Shown: positions 1-6,945 of the stretch, piece by piece
Layout of the letters: each line of letters begins with the position of its first letter
Numbering within the stretch: the stretch's first letter is position 1
Source: an uncultured Ruminococcus sp.
GTDB taxonomy: Bacteria; Bacillota; Clostridia; Oscillospirales; Ruminococcaceae
DNA length: 11,345 bases
Reading direction: 5' to 3'
NCBI GenBank assembly: GCA_945876155.1
Contig: CAMCMW010000022.1
Coordinates: 1-11,345, forward strand
The notes under the pieces: model-generated
What the model saw: the letters and a program-made list of their open reading frames with translations, nothing else
What the model was told of the DNA's origin: nothing
The model's database searches: none
Translations under genes and position numbers: made by a program

Positions 1-431
1 TTCTGTGCGCACCGGTTCTCAGTGAGGACGGCAATGTTACGTTCTACCTGCCGGCAGGAAAGTGGACTGATATAATCACAGGCGAAACAATTGACGGTGG
101 AAGATATATCACAAAGCACTGCTCATATCTTGAAATGCCTGTTCTTGCAAGACCTGATTCAATCGTTGTTTACGGTGACTTCAAAAACAGCTTTGAGTAC
201 GACTATATCAGCAACGCCAATGCAGTTATCTATAATCTGGGCGACGGCAAAACTGCTGAAACCTCAGTTTATGACAAGGACGCAAACGAGGTTATGTCAA
301 TGACAGCTGTAAGAAACGGCAATGAGATTACCGTAACTTATACAAGCACTGCCGCATTTAAGATCACGGCTGACGACAAGACTGTTGACGCACCTGCTGC
401 AGACAGCGGTAAAATCGTTATCAGCTTATAA
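1..431 (+). CDS. GH31 family alpha-glycosidase (alpha-xylosidase/alpha-glucosidase type), C-terminal end only
   Basis: Partial gene. The 5' end lies outside the window and the first complete codon is at 3; the stop is TAA at 429-431. The visible 142 residues begin with LCAPVLSEDGNVTFYLPAGK, then a WTDIITGE stretch and MPVLARPDSIVVYG. This is the typical region after the catalytic barrel of GH31 enzymes related to YicI, where a YLP-x-G-x-W-x-D sequence leads into the proximal beta-sandwich and a (L/V)-x-RP-(N/D)-S-(I/V) strand. The last 75 or so residues look like the distal beta domain, rich in Thr, Asp and Ala. GH31 members release alpha-linked xylose or glucose from oligosaccharides. The substrate cannot be chosen because the catalytic Asp residues are outside the window. 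No signal peptide or dockerin can be judged at the N-terminus, and there is no dockerin at the C-terminus, so a cytoplasmic enzyme is plausible. Confidence 0.85.
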   Translation, partial: LCAPVLSEDGNVTFYLPAGKWTDIITGETIDGGRYITKHCSYLEMPVLARPDSIVVYGDFKNSFEYDYISNANAVIYNLGDGKTAETSVYDKDANEVMSMTAVRNGNEITVTYTSTAAFKITADDKTVDAPAADSGKIVISL

Positions 432-441
432 AACAAAATCG

Positions 442-467
442 TCATAGGGAGTGTATTCTCGCTATGA
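442..467 (+). repeat. Imperfect intercistronic hairpin
   Basis: Inverted repeat between the GH31 gene and the PH-domain gene: TCATAG (442-447) pairs with CTATGA (462-467), and after a G/G mismatch GAG (449-451) pairs with CTC (458-460). No T-tract follows, so it is not a standard intrinsic terminator. It could be an mRNA-stabilising or attenuating hairpin. This rests on sequence symmetry only. Confidence 0.4.
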
Positions 468-492
468 TACTAAATAAACGGAGATATGCAAA

Positions 493-903
493 ATGAAAAA
501 AGATGTAATTGATTATGTCTGGACTGACAAAAAGCGTACTCTTTTCGGACTTCCTTTATCATTCACAAGATATTTTCTGACAGAAAACAAGTTTATCACA
601 AGAGTGGGACTGTTAAGCCTGGAAGAGGACGAGCTTGACCTTTACACAGTAACTGACAAAAAGCTTGTGCTGCCGTTTAAGCAGAGGATATTCGGCTGTG
701 GTACAATAATACTTTATGTCCGGGACACTGATACCCCGATAAAAGAGGTAAAAGGGGTCAAAAATCCGAGAAAGGTTCTGGCGGAGCTGGACAAGTATAT
801 CAATATCCAGCGTGACCGGTACAGAACAAGAGGCCGTGACATGATAGGCTATGATGTTCACGACTGCGACTGTGATGACTGTAACGACGACGATATGAAC
901 TGA
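493..903 (+). CDS. Bacterial PH-domain protein with Cys/Asp-rich tail
   Basis: 136 residues; ATG at 493 with GGAG (480-483) nine bases upstream. Residues about 15-108 match the layout of small bacterial pleckstrin-homology-like proteins common in Clostridia. They show a LFGLPLSFTRYFLTENKFIT opening, a GLLSLEEDELDLYTVTD strand pair, an (Q)RIFGCGTIIL strand, and a closing KGVKNPRKVLAELDKYINIQRDR helix. These proteins are usually of unknown function and are thought to mediate protein or membrane interactions. There is no signal peptide or transmembrane segment. Oddly, residues 120-136 form an acidic tail with Cys at 125, 127 and 130 and many Asp residues, a possible metal-binding or disordered tail. 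The gene lies 27 bp upstream of the FkbM gene on the same strand and is probably cotranscribed with it. Fold family fairly sure; function unknown. Confidence 0.75.
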   Translation: MKKDVIDYVWTDKKRTLFGLPLSFTRYFLTENKFITRVGLLSLEEDELDLYTVTDKKLVLPFKQRIFGCGTIILYVRDTDTPIKEVKGVKNPRKVLAELDKYINIQRDRYRTRGRDMIGYDVHDCDCDDCNDDDMN

Positions 904-930
904 AATTAATGTAAAAAGAGATGTGAAATT

Positions 931-1998
931 ATGCTTGAATTTATAACCGAAAAGGAAACCTGCTGGGAAAGACTCCAAAAGGAAAACCGTCCGATATACA
1001 TTTACGGTATGGGAGACGGCGCAATGAAAATAATGTCTGTTTTCAAAAAATACGGCATTAAAACGTCGGGCATATTTGCAAGTGATGATTTTGTAAGAGG
1101 ACATTATTTTGAGGGTTTCAGGGTAATGCGCTTGTCTGAGGTTGAGGAGCTTGAACCCGATTTTGCTGTGGTACTGGCGTTTGCAGCCGGATATGAGGAG
1201 CTTGTTGACCGCATCAAAATGATAAATCAGAAACACAAACTTTACGTCCCCGACGTGCCGGTTATCGGCAGCGGACTGTTTACTTACGATTACTGCAAGG
1301 AACACGCTGAGCAGTTCCAGGAGGTTTATGACCTGCTTGCAGATGAGCAGTCCAAAAAGGTCTATGCGTCTGTTATCAATTTTAAGATAAGCGGTGACAT
1401 AAAATATCTTGAAGATATTACATCTACAAAGACTGAAATCTACAGGGATATAATCAAACCCAATCTCAATGAGCATTACGTTGACCTGGGAGCGTACAAC
1501 GGCGACACCATAAAGGAACTGCTGGAGATAACACGTAACCGGTATGTCCGTGTTTACGCCATGGAGCCGGACCGGAAAAACTTCAAAAAGCTTTGCCGCA
1601 GTATCGAGGGCAAGAACCACATTTATGCTTATAACAATGCGGCGTGGTGTATTGATACTCAGCTGCCCTTTTCTTCAAAGTCCGGACGCCAGTCATCTCT
1701 TGCCACAAGTACCGGAACGAAGTATATTGAAAGCAAGTCTGTGGACAGTATGCTGGGCGGCAAGGAGGCAACACTTATCAAAATGGACGTTGAGGGCGCA
1801 GAGCGTGAGGCTTTGTGGGGGGCGTGCCAGACTATCGCAAGGTACAATCCAAGGCTTATGGTGGCACTCTATCACCGCAACGAGGACTTGTTTGAACTGC
1901 CTCTGCTTGTCCATAAGCTGAATCCCAGGTACAAGCTTTATGTAAGACACCAGCTTTATATTCCTGCATGGGAAACCAATCTTTATGCAACTCTTTAA
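931..1998 (+). CDS. FkbM-family SAM-dependent methyltransferase with N-terminal Rossmann-like domain
   Basis: 355 residues. ATG at 931 has only a weak upstream purine stretch (AAGAG near 916-920). The C-terminal half (about 165-355) is a class I methyltransferase of the FkbM type: SAM loop VDLGAYNGDT (184-193), acidic end of beta-2 in YAMEPD (209-214), and the hallmark IKMDVEGAE (283-291). FkbM proteins O-methylate sugars or polyketides, often in glycan clusters. The N-terminal part (20-110) begins PIYIYGMGDGAMKIM, a glycine-rich beta-alpha-beta start seen in nucleotide-binding domains found ahead of many FkbM or sugar-modifying domains. No signal peptide or membrane helix is visible. No glycosyltransferase genes neighbour it here, so the acceptor is unknown. 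Likely cotranscribed with the PH-domain gene; transcription ends at 2006-2035. Confidence 0.85.
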   Translation: MLEFITEKETCWERLQKENRPIYIYGMGDGAMKIMSVFKKYGIKTSGIFASDDFVRGHYFEGFRVMRLSEVEELEPDFAVVLAFAAGYEELVDRIKMINQKHKLYVPDVPVIGSGLFTYDYCKEHAEQFQEVYDLLADEQSKKVYASVINFKISGDIKYLEDITSTKTEIYRDIIKPNLNEHYVDLGAYNGDTIKELLEITRNRYVRVYAMEPDRKNFKKLCRSIEGKNHIYAYNNAAWCIDTQLPFSSKSGRQSSLATSTGTKYIESKSVDSMLGGKEATLIKMDVEGAEREALWGACQTIARYNPRLMVALYHRNEDLFELPLLVHKLNPRYKLYVRHQLYIPAWETNLYATL

Positions 1999-2005
1999 AA
2001 TAAAG

Positions 2006-2035
2006 AACCCGCATCATCTGATGCGGGTTTTTTAT
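2006..2035. terminator. Probable bidirectional intrinsic terminator
   Basis: AACCCGCAT (2006-2014) is the exact reverse complement of ATGCGGGTT (2021-2029), with a further C-G pair (2015/2020) inside. It is followed by a T-run from 2028 on the + strand and preceded by an A-rich run (1997-2007) that serves as the U-tract for the minus strand. It sits between the convergent FkbM gene (ends 1998) and gatB-aspS gene (ends 2037), so it probably stops transcripts from both sides. Confidence 0.85.
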
Positions 2036-2036
2036 A

Positions 2037-4907
2037 TTAAGGCAGAAGTCTGTTGATATCTCTAGGGAACATACTGCACATTCTGACATTTGGTGCGTCA
2101 ATAATCTTCATAACAAGTCTTTCAAGACCGATACCCAGACCGCCGTGAGGAGGCAGACCGTACTTGTGCGCTTCAAGATAGTACTTGAAGTCGTCAGGAT
2201 TGAGTCCCTGAGCCTTCATCTTTTCAATCTGCTCGTTGTAGTCATGGATTCTCTGACCGCCGCTTGTGATTTCAAGTCCTCTGAAAAGCAGGTCGAACTT
2301 GTAGGCAAGACGTGGGTCTTCTCTGTCGTTCATGGCATAGAACGGAGGTTTTGAAGAAGGAAAGTGGGTTACGAAAATAAAGTCGCTGTCAAAAGTTTCC
2401 TTTGCGTACTCGCAGATTGCAACTTCGTCTTCCGGTTCAAGGTCAAGCTTGTTCTTTGAACCCTTGTTGCCCAGAATTTCCTTTGCCTCAAGGAGTGTAA
2501 CGCATGGTATTTCCTTGATAACCGGAATCTTTGCCTCAAGAATCTCAATTTCGTTAGCGTAGTTTGCCTTGATATATTCCATTACGTATTTCAGCATAGC
2601 AGTTTCCATTGCCATAACGTCATACATACTGTCAATATAACCCATTTCAAAGTCAAGACCGATATACTCGTTAATGTGTCTTGAAGTTGCGTGTTTTTCA
2701 GCACGGTAAACAGGTCCTATCTCGAAAACTCTGTCAAAGAACGCAACAGCAGTCTGCTTGTAGAACTGCGGTGACTGGTTCAGGAATGCCGGCTTGTCGA
2801 AATATTCGAGATGGAAGATGTTTGAGCCGCCCTCTGCGCCTTGTGCAACGATTTTCGGAGTGTGAATTTCTGTGAAGTTTTCTTTGAGCATGAACTCTCT
2901 GAATCCGTTGCAGACGCCCTCCTGGAGTTTGAAAATTGCACGCTCATAAGCGTTTCTGAGAGCAACAGAACGGTTGTTGAGATTGATGTCAAGGGTACAG
3001 CCAAGACGCTTGTTCGGTACATGGAGAGGATATTCCTCAGTTGGATTGGAAATAAGACTGATGTTTTTCAGAATAATTTCAATGCCGTTGTAGCCCTTGT
3101 CGTTCTGGGTAACAGTACCCGTAATGTTTACGAAGAATCCCTCTTTAAGACCCTCGATACTATCCTTGCAGTTTTCCGGGGAGTAGATAGTCTGGAGCAG
3201 ATATCTGCCGGTTCTCACAACGATAAAAGAGAACTCGCTCATGTTTCTGATTTTGTAAACACAGCAGCTGAGTGTTATGTCCTTGCCGATATTGTCAAGG
3301 GCGTCGGAAATCATAAATTCCTTTTTCAGATTTTCCGGACTAATCTGCATGATGTTTTTGGAAGTTGACGGCTTGTAGGAATCAGCATTTTTGTAGGCTG
3401 TCATGTCAAGCTTTACTTCGTCAGACTTCTTTTCAGCGGTATCGTCAGCGGAAACAGCGGCAGTTTCAGCGGAGAGTGATGAGAGTTTTTTCTCCAGTTC
3501 TTCCTTGATTACCTTTGGAGTACAAGCACCCTTTAACTTCTTTGAGCACTGTCCCATAAGGAAACCGAATACCTTTGTTTCGCCGTTTTTGTACTGTTCA
3601 ACAGCAGTACCGTTAGCGGAGAGGACTTCCTCGATAACCTCGTTTACCTTTGCCATATCGTTAACGATAAGCATACCCTTTTCCTTTGCGATATCTTCCG
3701 GTGCTTTACCGGAGGCAATCATTTCACGAAGGATAGTCTTGGCGTCGTTTTTGGACACCTTTTCTGTGTCAGCCATTTCAACAAGCTTTGCGAAAGCCTC
3801 TGCGGTAAACGGCAGATTTTCCATTGTGACTTCGCCCAGGTTCACACGTCTTAAAAGCTCAACGATAACGAAGTTGGCAACGCTTTTCGGGTTGTTGTAT
3901 GCCTTGACTGCATTGTCATAGAAGTCTGAAACAATTTTCTTGTTTATGATTATCTTTGCGTCAACATCTGAAAGACCGTACTGTTCAGTATATCTTGCAA
4001 GTCGCTTGTGCGGCATTTCCGGCAGCTGTGCCTTGATGCTGTCAAGCTGTTCGTCGGTGAAGTTTACCTGTAAGATATCCGGCTCCGGGAAGTAGCGGTA
4101 ATCGTGAGCGTCCTCCTTGGTTCTCATGGAGGTGGTTTCGCCACGGTTATCATTGTAACGTCTTGTTTCCTGGATAACACGCTTGCCCATGTCAAGCAGT
4201 CTTGACTGACGCTTTATCTCGTACTCGATAGCACGACCGATAGATTTAAGAGAGTTTAAGTTCTTGCACTCTGTTCTTGTACCGAACTCCTTGTCACCCG
4301 GTTTCATAATAGACACGTTAACGTCGCATCTGAGTGAACCCTGTTCCATTTTACAGTCGCAGACACCGGCATACTGTAAAAGCAGACTTACCTTTTCAAA
4401 GAAAGCCTTTGCCTCTTCAGCGGAGGAAATGTCAGGCTCGGTAACGATTTCGATAAGCGGTACACCACAGCGGTTGTAGTCGGCAAGAGAAACAGCGTTG
4501 AAGTCATCGTGGACAAGCTTTCCGGCGTCCTCTTCAAGGTGGATACGGTTTACTCTGATGTTCTTTTTCTTGCCGTTTACCTCGATTGGCACAAGACCGT
4601 TTATACAAAGTGGTCTTTCCAGCTGTGAAATCTGGTAAGCCTTAGGAAGGTCAGGGTAGAAGTAGTTTTTTCTGTCGAACACAGAAAATTTATTGATATC
4701 ACAGCCCAGCGCAAAACCGGCTTTTACTGCGTACTCAACAGCAGTCTGGTTAATTACCGGAAGAGTACCCGGCATACCTGTGCAGACAGGGCAGCAGCGG
4801 GAGTTCTGGTCACCGCCGAATTCAGCATTACAGGTACAGAAAACCTTTGATTTGGTCAGCAGCTCCGCATGGATCTCCAGACCGATTACAGGAATATATG
4901 ATGACAT
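2037..4907 (-). CDS. gatB-aspS: GatB / archaeal-type aspartyl-tRNA synthetase fusion (Asp-tRNA(Asn) amidotransferase subunit B plus Asp-tRNA ligase)
   Basis: One uninterrupted 956-residue reading frame holds two complete enzymes. Residues 1-476 are full-length GatB, the subunit that binds tRNA and activates Asp/Glu-tRNA. They show IGLEIHAEL (8-16), a C-x-C...C-x-x-C zinc knuckle (Cys 24, 26, 39, 42), FDRKNYFYPDLPKAYQISQ (77-95), HLEEDAGK (123-130), DYRYFPEPD (269-277) and a YqeY-like helical tail (about 320-475). Residues 477-525 are a Ser/Ala/Asp/Lys linker. Residues 530-956 are an archaeal/eukaryal-type class IIb synthetase: OB-fold anticodon domain (about 535-620), motif 2 GPVYRAEKHATSRHINEYIG (731-750), FRGLEITSGGQRIHDY (875-890) and motif 3 GLGIGLERL (923-931). 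Normal GatB is about 475 residues and this synthetase type about 430, so neither half is truncated. GGAGGT (4916-4921) precedes the ATG; the gap from gatA is 16 nt. Inferred role: charging tRNA(Asn) with Asp and amidating it to Asn-tRNA(Asn). Confidence 0.95.
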   Translation of the reverse strand: MSSYIPVIGLEIHAELLTKSKVFCTCNAEFGGDQNSRCCPVCTGMPGTLPVINQTAVEYAVKAGFALGCDINKFSVFDRKNYFYPDLPKAYQISQLERPLCINGLVPIEVNGKKKNIRVNRIHLEEDAGKLVHDDFNAVSLADYNRCGVPLIEIVTEPDISSAEEAKAFFEKVSLLLQYAGVCDCKMEQGSLRCDVNVSIMKPGDKEFGTRTECKNLNSLKSIGRAIEYEIKRQSRLLDMGKRVIQETRRYNDNRGETTSMRTKEDAHDYRYFPEPDILQVNFTDEQLDSIKAQLPEMPHKRLARYTEQYGLSDVDAKIIINKKIVSDFYDNAVKAYNNPKSVANFVIVELLRRVNLGEVTMENLPFTAEAFAKLVEMADTEKVSKNDAKTILREMIASGKAPEDIAKEKGMLIVNDMAKVNEVIEEVLSANGTAVEQYKNGETKVFGFLMGQCSKKLKGACTPKVIKEELEKKLSSLSAETAAVSADDTAEKKSDEVKLDMTAYKNADSYKPSTSKNIMQISPENLKKEFMISDALDNIGKDITLSCCVYKIRNMSEFSFIVVRTGRYLLQTIYSPENCKDSIEGLKEGFFVNITGTVTQNDKGYNGIEIILKNISLISNPTEEYPLHVPNKRLGCTLDINLNNRSVALRNAYERAIFKLQEGVCNGFREFMLKENFTEIHTPKIVAQGAEGGSNIFHLEYFDKPAFLNQSPQFYKQTAVAFFDRVFEIGPVYRAEKHATSRHINEYIGLDFEMGYIDSMYDVMAMETAMLKYVMEYIKANYANEIEILEAKIPVIKEIPCVTLLEAKEILGNKGSKNKLDLEPEDEVAICEYAKETFDSDFIFVTHFPSSKPPFYAMNDREDPRLAYKFDLLFRGLEITSGGQRIHDYNEQIEKMKAQGLNPDDFKYYLEAHKYGLPPHGGLGIGLERLVMKIIDAPNVRMCSMFPRDINRLLP
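3333..3479 (-). other. Interdomain linker of the GatB-AspRS fusion
   Basis: This stretch encodes residues 477-525 of the fusion, rich in Ser, Ala, Asp, Lys and Thr, between the end of the GatB tail domain and the start of the AspRS OB-fold domain. It has no stop codon or frameshift. Two in-frame ATG codons (complement of 3402-3404 and 3348-3350) lack a convincing Shine-Dalgarno sequence, which argues against separate translation of the synthetase. Confidence 0.7.
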
Positions 4908-4915
4908 GATTTTTT

Positions 4916-4921
4916 ACCTCC
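4916..4921 (-). promoter_or_regulatory. Ribosome binding site of gatB-aspS
   Basis: GGAGGT on the minus strand, 8 nt before the ATG at 4907, lying in the 16-nt gap after the gatA stop. It fixes the fusion start and supports translational coupling with gatA. Confidence 0.85.
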
Positions 4922-4923
4922 AA

Positions 4924-6378
4924 TCAGACAAGCTCAGGGGCTTTGTAATCGAATGTCTGCTCAAAAGCGTCAGCCGCACCGATAATTGCCGCCTCGTCGA
5001 ATTTTTTGCCTATAACTGACATACCGATAGGCATACCGTCCTTGTTGTATCCGCAAGGTGTGGAAATACCCGGCAGTCCTGCGATATTAACAGTAACCGT
5101 GCAGATATCAGCCTTGTACATCTTTACAGGGTCGGACACGTTTTCGTCTGTGCCGTAAGCCACGGACGGAGTTGTAGGAGTAAGAATCATATCGCATTTC
5201 TCGAAAATGCTGTCATATTCAGCGGAAATTTTCTGCTTTAATGCAAGAGCCTTTCCGTAGTAAGCGTCGTAGTAACCGCTTGAAAGGGCGTAGTTGCCAA
5301 GGAGTATTCTTCTCTTGACCTCACTGCCGAAACCTTCTGCTCGTGAATTGCAGATAAGCTCATTGAAGTTTTCGCCCTTTTCACTTCTGTGACCGTACTT
5401 GATACCGTCATATCTTGAAAGGTTTGAGGACGCCTCAGCGGAGGAGATGAGGTAATATGCCGGAACAGCGTATTTGAGGCTCGGCATACTGCATTCTATA
5501 AGTTCAGCGCCCATTTCCTTGTATTTTTCCGCAGCAGCCATAACAGCGTCAGCCACCTCACGGTCAATACCCTCGCCGTAAAATTCCTTAGGCAGAGCGA
5601 TTTTAACGCCTTTCATGCCCTTGCCGATTGCGGAAGTGTAGTCCATAGTAGGATTCTTTGCGGCAGTACCGTCATGACGGTCGTAGCCGGCAATTGCGTT
5701 TAAGATGATTGCACAGTCGTGAGCGTCCTTGGCAATTGGACCAATCTGGTCGAGAGAAGATGCGAACGCCACAAGACCGTAACGTGAAACTCTTCCGTAG
5801 GTTGGTTTAAGACCGGTAACACCGCAGAAAGCAGCAGGCTGTCTTATAGAACCGCCTGTATCAGAACCCAGAGCAGCAGCGCACAGTGACGCAGAAACGC
5901 ATGATGCAGAACCGCCTGAAGAACCGCCCGGTACACGGTTTGTACCGTAAGGGTTTTTAGTTTTTGCGAAAGCGGAGGTCTGAGTAGAACCGCCCATTGC
6001 AAATTCGTCCATGCTTGTCTTACCCAGCATAACGATACCCTGGGAATTAAGCTTTTCCATAACTGTTGCGTTGTAAGGCGGAATAAAGTTCTCCAGCATT
6101 TTTGATGCACAGGTTGTTCTGATACCGTCTGTGCAGATATTATCCTTTATAGCGAGAGGGATTCCGCAAAGGTCTGAGGCATTGCCGCTGTTAATAAGCT
6201 GCTGAGCGTTTTCAGCGTCACTCAGAGCCTTTTCCTTTGTGACGGTAATGTAGCTTTCGAGTTTTCCGTCATATTTATCAATTCTGTCGATGTAGGACTG
6301 AGTAAGCTCGGCAGCGGAGATTTCCTTGCTGTCAAGGAGCTTTCTCATCTCTCTTATTTTAAGCTTTGTAATTTCCAT
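4924..6378 (-). CDS. gatA: Asp-tRNA(Asn)/Glu-tRNA(Gln) amidotransferase subunit A
   Basis: 484 residues, a normal GatA length. GatA is the glutaminase of the GatCAB complex. It releases ammonia from glutamine, which is channelled to GatB to amidate the misacylated tRNA. It belongs to the amidase-signature family, and the Ser-cisSer-Lys triad is visible as K78 in GIPLAIKDN, S153 in PGGSSGGSA (150-158) and S177 in GSDTGGSIRQP (171-181). The N-terminus carries the usual SAAELTQSYIDRI helix (21-33), and DEFAMGGSTQTSAF (124-137) is also typical. It is the second gene of the leftward operon, 22 nt after gatC and 16 nt before gatB-aspS. A GAGG-containing stretch lies just upstream of the start ATG. 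Nothing appears truncated. Confidence 0.97.
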   Translation of the reverse strand: MEITKLKIREMRKLLDSKEISAAELTQSYIDRIDKYDGKLESYITVTKEKALSDAENAQQLINSGNASDLCGIPLAIKDNICTDGIRTTCASKMLENFIPPYNATVMEKLNSQGIVMLGKTSMDEFAMGGSTQTSAFAKTKNPYGTNRVPGGSSGGSASCVSASLCAAALGSDTGGSIRQPAAFCGVTGLKPTYGRVSRYGLVAFASSLDQIGPIAKDAHDCAIILNAIAGYDRHDGTAAKNPTMDYTSAIGKGMKGVKIALPKEFYGEGIDREVADAVMAAAEKYKEMGAELIECSMPSLKYAVPAYYLISSAEASSNLSRYDGIKYGHRSEKGENFNELICNSRAEGFGSEVKRRILLGNYALSSGYYDAYYGKALALKQKISAEYDSIFEKCDMILTPTTPSVAYGTDENVSDPVKMYKADICTVTVNIAGLPGISTPCGYNKDGMPIGMSVIGKKFDEAAIIGAADAFEQTFDYKAPELV

Positions 6379-6400
6379 TTCCTAACCTCTGATTTCTAAA

Positions 6401-6679
6401 TTATTCAACAACCTTCGGAACAACAAAGCAGTTTTCACTGTTTACAGCGTTCTGAAGAATTTTTTCTGTCGGCATACTCGGCTCTGAGGCGTCCTCACGC
6501 AAATCGTTGAGATAAACGTTCTTATTGTCAGCCAGAGCGTCATAGGTGACGTCAATTTCCTTGATTGTATCCATAATTTCAATAATGCTTGTCATTTCCT
6601 CAGCGGTTTTTTTGAGTTCGTCCTCGGTAAAGGCAAGCTTTCCCAGTTTGGAAAGATATGCGACCATTTCAAGATCCAT
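6401..6679 (-). CDS. gatC: Asp-tRNA(Asn)/Glu-tRNA(Gln) amidotransferase subunit C
   Basis: 92 residues, the usual size for GatC. GatC is a small scaffold that wraps around the GatA-GatB interface and stabilises the amidotransferase. Recognisable features are the N-terminal VAYLSKLGKLAFTEDELKK helix pair (7-25), the MTSIIEIMDTIKEIDV helix (29-44), LNDLREDASEP (57-67, the conserved LR-x-D) and the C-terminal FVVPKVVE (85-92). It is the first gene of the operon. A G-rich ribosome binding site (complement of 6688-6693) precedes the ATG, and a strong promoter lies about 40 bp upstream. The short predicted leader leaves no room for a T-box or other long riboswitch. Confidence 0.95.
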   Translation of the reverse strand: MDLEMVAYLSKLGKLAFTEDELKKTAEEMTSIIEIMDTIKEIDVTYDALADNKNVYLNDLREDASEPSMPTEKILQNAVNSENCFVVPKVVE

Positions 6680-6717
6680 AGCAGTTTCCCCTTTTCTGTA
6701 AAATAAACTTATAGTTA

Positions 6718-6746
6718 ATTATACAACATTTCGGGCACTATTGCAA
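6718..6746 (-). promoter_or_regulatory. Sigma-A-type promoter of the gatC-gatA-gatB-aspS operon
   Basis: On the minus strand, -35 TTGCAA (6746-6741) and a perfect -10 TATAAT (6723-6718) are separated by 17 bp. Transcription would start near 6711, giving a leader of about 30 nt. The upstream DNA (6750-6800) is very AT-rich and might act as an UP element. Confidence 0.8.
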
Positions 6747-6865
6747 GTTTTTTTCCAATTATAATTATTTTATTTTGTAAAAGGTTAATTTTCAAAACTA
6801 TTTGTTAATATATGACTAAAATTCATACGCTGATTTGTGCAAAAAGCGGAACATCTTGAAAACCG

Positions 6866-6893
6866 TGGACAGAATCAGGTTTTGAGGTATCAT
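6866..6893 (+). promoter_or_regulatory. Candidate promoter of the dockerin gene cluster
   Basis: TGGACA (6866-6871) and TATCAT (6888-6893) are spaced by 16 bp, each one base from consensus, and lie about 50 bp before the first dockerin gene start. An imperfect inverted repeat with AAAACC (6859-6864) and GGTTTT (6878-6883) arms overlaps the -35 region and could be an operator. The rest of the 6747-6945 gap is AT-rich and holds no gene that can be supported. Confidence 0.4.
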
Positions 6894-6931
6894 CATTTAT
6901 GAAAGCAGTTGGTAGTTTTATTTTTAATCAT

Positions 6932-6936
6932 GGAGG
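6932..6936 (+). promoter_or_regulatory. Ribosome binding site deciding the start of dockerin gene 1
   Basis: GGAGG at 6932-6936 abuts an in-frame TTG (6937) but is 9 nt from ATG 6946, the same spacing as in the two downstream paralogues. The ATG, giving MKKFTKCLAV, is therefore the start. Confidence 0.85.
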
Positions 6937-6945
6937 TTGATAGTT

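Noticed and set aside
442..467. Terminator after the GH31 gene
   Set aside because: The hairpin is imperfect and has no following T-tract, so it is listed only as an inverted repeat.
613..1620. 335-codon open frame on the minus strand across the PH-domain and FkbM genes
   Set aside because: It is antisense to two genes with clear family motifs, has no recognisable domain and is composed of hydrophobic residues typical of a mirror frame.
3348..3404. Separate internal start for an independent AspRS
   Set aside because: The in-frame ATG codons in the linker lack a Shine-Dalgarno sequence, and no stop separates the two halves.
6741..6765. TTGCAA (6741) plus TATAAT (6760) as a + strand promoter for the dockerin genes
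   Set aside because: The spacer would be only 13 bp. The TTGCAA is palindromic and fits the gatC promoter on the other strand with a 17-bp spacer.
6937..6939. TTG as start of the first dockerin protein
   Set aside because: It directly abuts the GGAGG site; ATG 6946 has the 9-nt spacing and the protein start shared with both paralogues.
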